DNA of 6,973 nt, taken from Chloroflexota bacterium. GTDB lineage: Bacteria; Chloroflexota; UBA6077; JACQUR01. The notes under the pieces are model-generated. The model saw nothing but the letters and a program-made list of their open reading frames with translations. It had not been told where the DNA came from and did no database searches. The translations under genes were made by a program, and so were the position numbers. Below are positions 5,993 to 6,973 of this stretch, piece after piece. The DNA lies in the NCBI GenBank assembly GCA_016210245.1, contig JACQUR010000411.1, positions 1-6,973 on the forward strand, read 5' to 3'. The number at the start of each line of letters is the position of its first letter. The stretch's first letter is position 1.

Positions 5993-6466
5993 CTAGTTGG
6001 GCCAGGCTCGGCCGCGCGGCCGGATGGCGATGAAGCCGTAGAGGGTTGGCTCGAAGCGGTTGGCGATACGCAGGTACTCGTCTTCGTTGCCCTCGATCAT
6101 GAGCTTGTGCATCAGCACCACGTCGCCGTCGGGGATCGACTCGACCGGCTGGACGCACAGCGCCATGACGGGCACCCCGTCCTCAAAGACCTTGACCTGT
6201 CCCTGGTGGCGAGGCACGCGGTAGGTGCGCCGCGAACGCGAGGGGCTGGCAACCTCCAGGTAGCCGCGTCGGTTGAGCTGCCGGTACTCGTCCTCCGCGA
6301 GGACCTCCTGCAGCAGAAGCTCGGCTCGTTCCTGGGCCTGCCGCCACTCAGTCCGGCGCGCGCTGCCCATCGGTTGCTGGCCCAGGACCCCGTAGGGGGC
6401 TCGGCACAGCAGACAGACGATCAGCAGGACGAAGAGCAGCTCGAGCGCGATGACCGTCAGGACCAC
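5993..6466 (-). CDS. Single-pass membrane protein of unknown function
   Basis: I do not recognise this family. The 157-residue product starts with a hydrophobic segment (3-21, ending LLIVCLLC) that should act as an uncleaved anchor; the Cys residues at 18 and 21 lack a proper lipobox. A charged helix follows (about 34-65), then an alpha/beta domain (about 66-148) containing GYLEV, RRTYRVPR (79-86), the only soluble-part Cys at 104 (ALCVQPVE), IPDGDVVLMHKLMIEGNEDEY (split by eye into strand and helix, 111-131) and ANRFEP. The composition and regular secondary structure look like a genuine folded domain. The GTG at 6466 begins four bases after the stop of the Gly-Gly protein gene, with GGCGG just upstream, so the two are co-transcribed and probably coupled. 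It ends five bases from the palindrome at 5903-5988. Confidence 0.75.
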   Translation of the reverse strand: MVLTVIALELLFVLLIVCLLCRAPYGVLGQQPMGSARRTEWRQAQERAELLLQEVLAEDEYRQLNRRGYLEVASPSRSRRTYRVPRHQGQVKVFEDGVPVMALCVQPVESIPDGDVVLMHKLMIEGNEDEYLRIANRFEPTLYGFIAIRPRGRAWPN

Positions 6467-6470
6467 GGGG

Positions 6471-6716
6471 TCAACCGCCGGCCACCCTGGGCACGACGAG
6501 GATCTGTTCAGCCTCCGGATCGAAGCGGGTCAGCTTGCGCGCAGGCTGACCCGGCTCCACCTTGAAGGCGGTAGCGCCCCTCTGGCGCTGCTCCTCGAAG
6601 ATGCGCTCCGCCTCGCGCACCGCCGCGACCGCCTCCGGATCCCCAGCCTCGACCCGCGCCCGGTCCCACTCGACAGTAGTGTCCCCTCTCGCAGAGAGCA
6701 CGCGCAGCCTTGCCAT
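6471..6716 (-). CDS. 81-residue protein ending in Gly-Gly, ubiquitin-like candidate
   Basis: There is no family I can name with certainty. The 81 residues read as a beta hairpin (2-9, ARLRVLSA, and 12-17, DTTVEW), a helix (about 26-46, DPEAVAAVREAERIFEEQ), a strand (48-53, ATAFKV), a turn, then a last strand (70-76, EQILVVP) leading into the tail RVAGG. Size, order of elements and the terminal Gly-Gly resemble ubiquitin-like and ThiS/MoaD-type beta-grasp proteins; this is a visual comparison only. ATG 6716 is chosen over GTG 6725 because GGAGGT (6729-6724) lies seven bases before it, the best ribosome site in the window. A strong promoter lies about 150 bases upstream. It is the first gene of an operon with the membrane protein at 6466-5993. 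No E1-like, JAB-type or sulfurtransferase gene is visible here. Confidence 0.8.
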   Translation of the reverse strand: MARLRVLSARGDTTVEWDRARVEAGDPEAVAAVREAERIFEEQRQRGATAFKVEPGQPARKLTRFDPEAEQILVVPRVAGG

Positions 6717-6723
6717 TGACCGC

Positions 6724-6729
6724 ACCTCC
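6724..6729 (-). promoter_or_regulatory. Strong ribosome binding site fixing the start at 6716
   Basis: GGAGGT on the minus strand is followed by seven bases and then ATG 6716. It overlaps the alternative GTG at 6725, which therefore cannot use it. Confidence 0.8.
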
Positions 6730-6777
6730 CTTCAGGCTGTGTACGGTGATGAATGCCGCGGACCCACCTGGATGGAC

Positions 6778-6817
6778 GCTCCGCGCCGCGGAGCCCGCGA
6801 ACTCGGACGCGACGAGT
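6778..6817 (-). promoter_or_regulatory. Hairpins in the long leader of the small-protein operon
   Basis: The leader between the promoter (start near 6866) and ATG 6716 contains a 7-bp perfect stem (GCTCCGC at 6778-6784 with GCGGAGC at 6788-6794, loop 3) and a 5-bp stem (6801-6805 with 6813-6817). CCGGG/CCCGG pairing also occurs near 6837-6851. No known riboswitch or leader-peptide pattern is recognised. The fold could regulate translation or simply reflect GC-rich sequence. Confidence 0.35.
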
Positions 6818-6872
6818 CCCTCCACCAACATCTCATCCGGGGTTCTCCCGGGGCTGCTCTTCAGTTAGAGCC

Positions 6873-6900
6873 AGTATACTCCAGCGCCCTGCTATGTCAA
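6873..6900 (-). promoter_or_regulatory. Strong sigma70-type promoter of the small-protein operon
   Basis: On the minus strand, TTGACA (6900-6895) and TATACT (6878-6873) are separated by 16 bases. The -35 box is perfect and the -10 differs from consensus at one position. The predicted start of transcription is near 6866, giving a leader of about 150 nt before ATG 6716. Confidence 0.75.
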
Positions 6901-6945
6901 GCAGTTCCCCGGCGCGGGTCTGCCCAGTTCTGGTGCGTGGAGGTC

Positions 6946-6971
6946 GTAGGGGCAGACGGCCCGGTCTGCCC
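6946..6971 (-). repeat. 26-bp palindromic repeat, inverted copy at window end
   Basis: On the plus strand, GTAG is followed by GGGCAGAC (6950-6957), GGCCCG and GTCTGCCC (6964-6971). Its reverse complement differs from copy 1 (22-47) at three positions; two of these are a matched pair in the two arms, so the stem is kept. A partial look-alike (GGGTCTGCCCAG) is at 6917-6928. The window is therefore bracketed by the same family in opposite orientation. Confidence 0.75.
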
Positions 6972-6973
6972 GC

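Noticed and set aside
5993..6466. Lipoprotein signal in the membrane protein
   Set aside because: Cys18 and Cys21 follow a hydrophobic run, but the residues before them do not fit a lipobox (no small residue at -1).
6508..6831. 107-residue minus-strand frame starting in the operon leader
   Set aside because: It begins with ATG 6831 but has only a weak ribosome site, turns into Gly/Arg-rich sequence and overlaps the small Gly-Gly protein, whose own start has a far better site.
1..6973. Insertion sequence bracketed by the inverted 26-bp repeats
   Set aside because: The end repeats are inverted copies, but there is no transposase and the enclosed genes are ordinary metabolic and wall genes; one copy family near each end is better explained by dispersal.

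Overview
The window is GC-rich bacterial chromosomal DNA with compact genes and repeat-filled gene junctions. Two LysM domains plus a Pro/Thr linker on a GH73 autolysin, a Usp-GpgS fusion protein, a Bacillus-type CysE and dense dispersed palindromic word repeats between genes together suggest a member of the Chloroflexota or a similar high-GC environmental bacterium. This placement is an impression from family resemblance; no rRNA or marker gene is present to prove it.

Layout. Positions 1-371 hold no gene. They contain a hairpin, a 26-bp palindrome family, a 22-bp tandem array built from half of that palindrome, and a good sigma70-type promoter with a ribosome binding site. The only plus-strand gene (372-1760) encodes a membrane-anchored LysM/LysM/GH73 cell-wall hydrolase. 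Every other gene is on the minus strand. From upstream to downstream these are an 81-residue protein ending in Gly-Gly (6716-6471), a 157-residue single-pass membrane protein (6466-5993), serine acetyltransferase CysE (5838-5134), a GT4 glycosyltransferase (5159-3810), and a two-Usp-domain/glucosyl-3-phosphoglycerate synthase fusion (3719-1818), which converges on the hydrolase gene.

The small Gly-Gly protein and the membrane protein are four bases apart behind a strong promoter (TTGACA-16-TATACT) with a leader of about 150 nt. They form an operon of unrecognised function. CysE and GT4 overlap by 26 bases and are probably coupled. GT4 and GpgS are separated only by a repeat and may work in one pathway. 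GpgS makes glucosyl-3-phosphoglycerate, the precursor of the compatible solute glucosylglycerate, and the GT4 enzyme could add a further sugar.

The most striking structure is at the gene junctions, where four different inverted-repeat families are found: GGGCGGAC/GTCCGCCCCTAC at both window ends; GAGTGCAGATTTGAGA at two junctions; a GTCGAC/GTTCAC-type repeat at the cysE-GT4 junction; and ACCTAACCCCC/GGGGGTTAGGT between the membrane-protein gene and cysE. One of these supplies the stop codon and the same last five residues (LRVQI) to two unrelated genes. The best candidate for something undescribed is the 81-residue protein, whose predicted beta-beta-alpha-beta layout, size and C-terminal Gly-Gly resemble ubiquitin-like modifiers.
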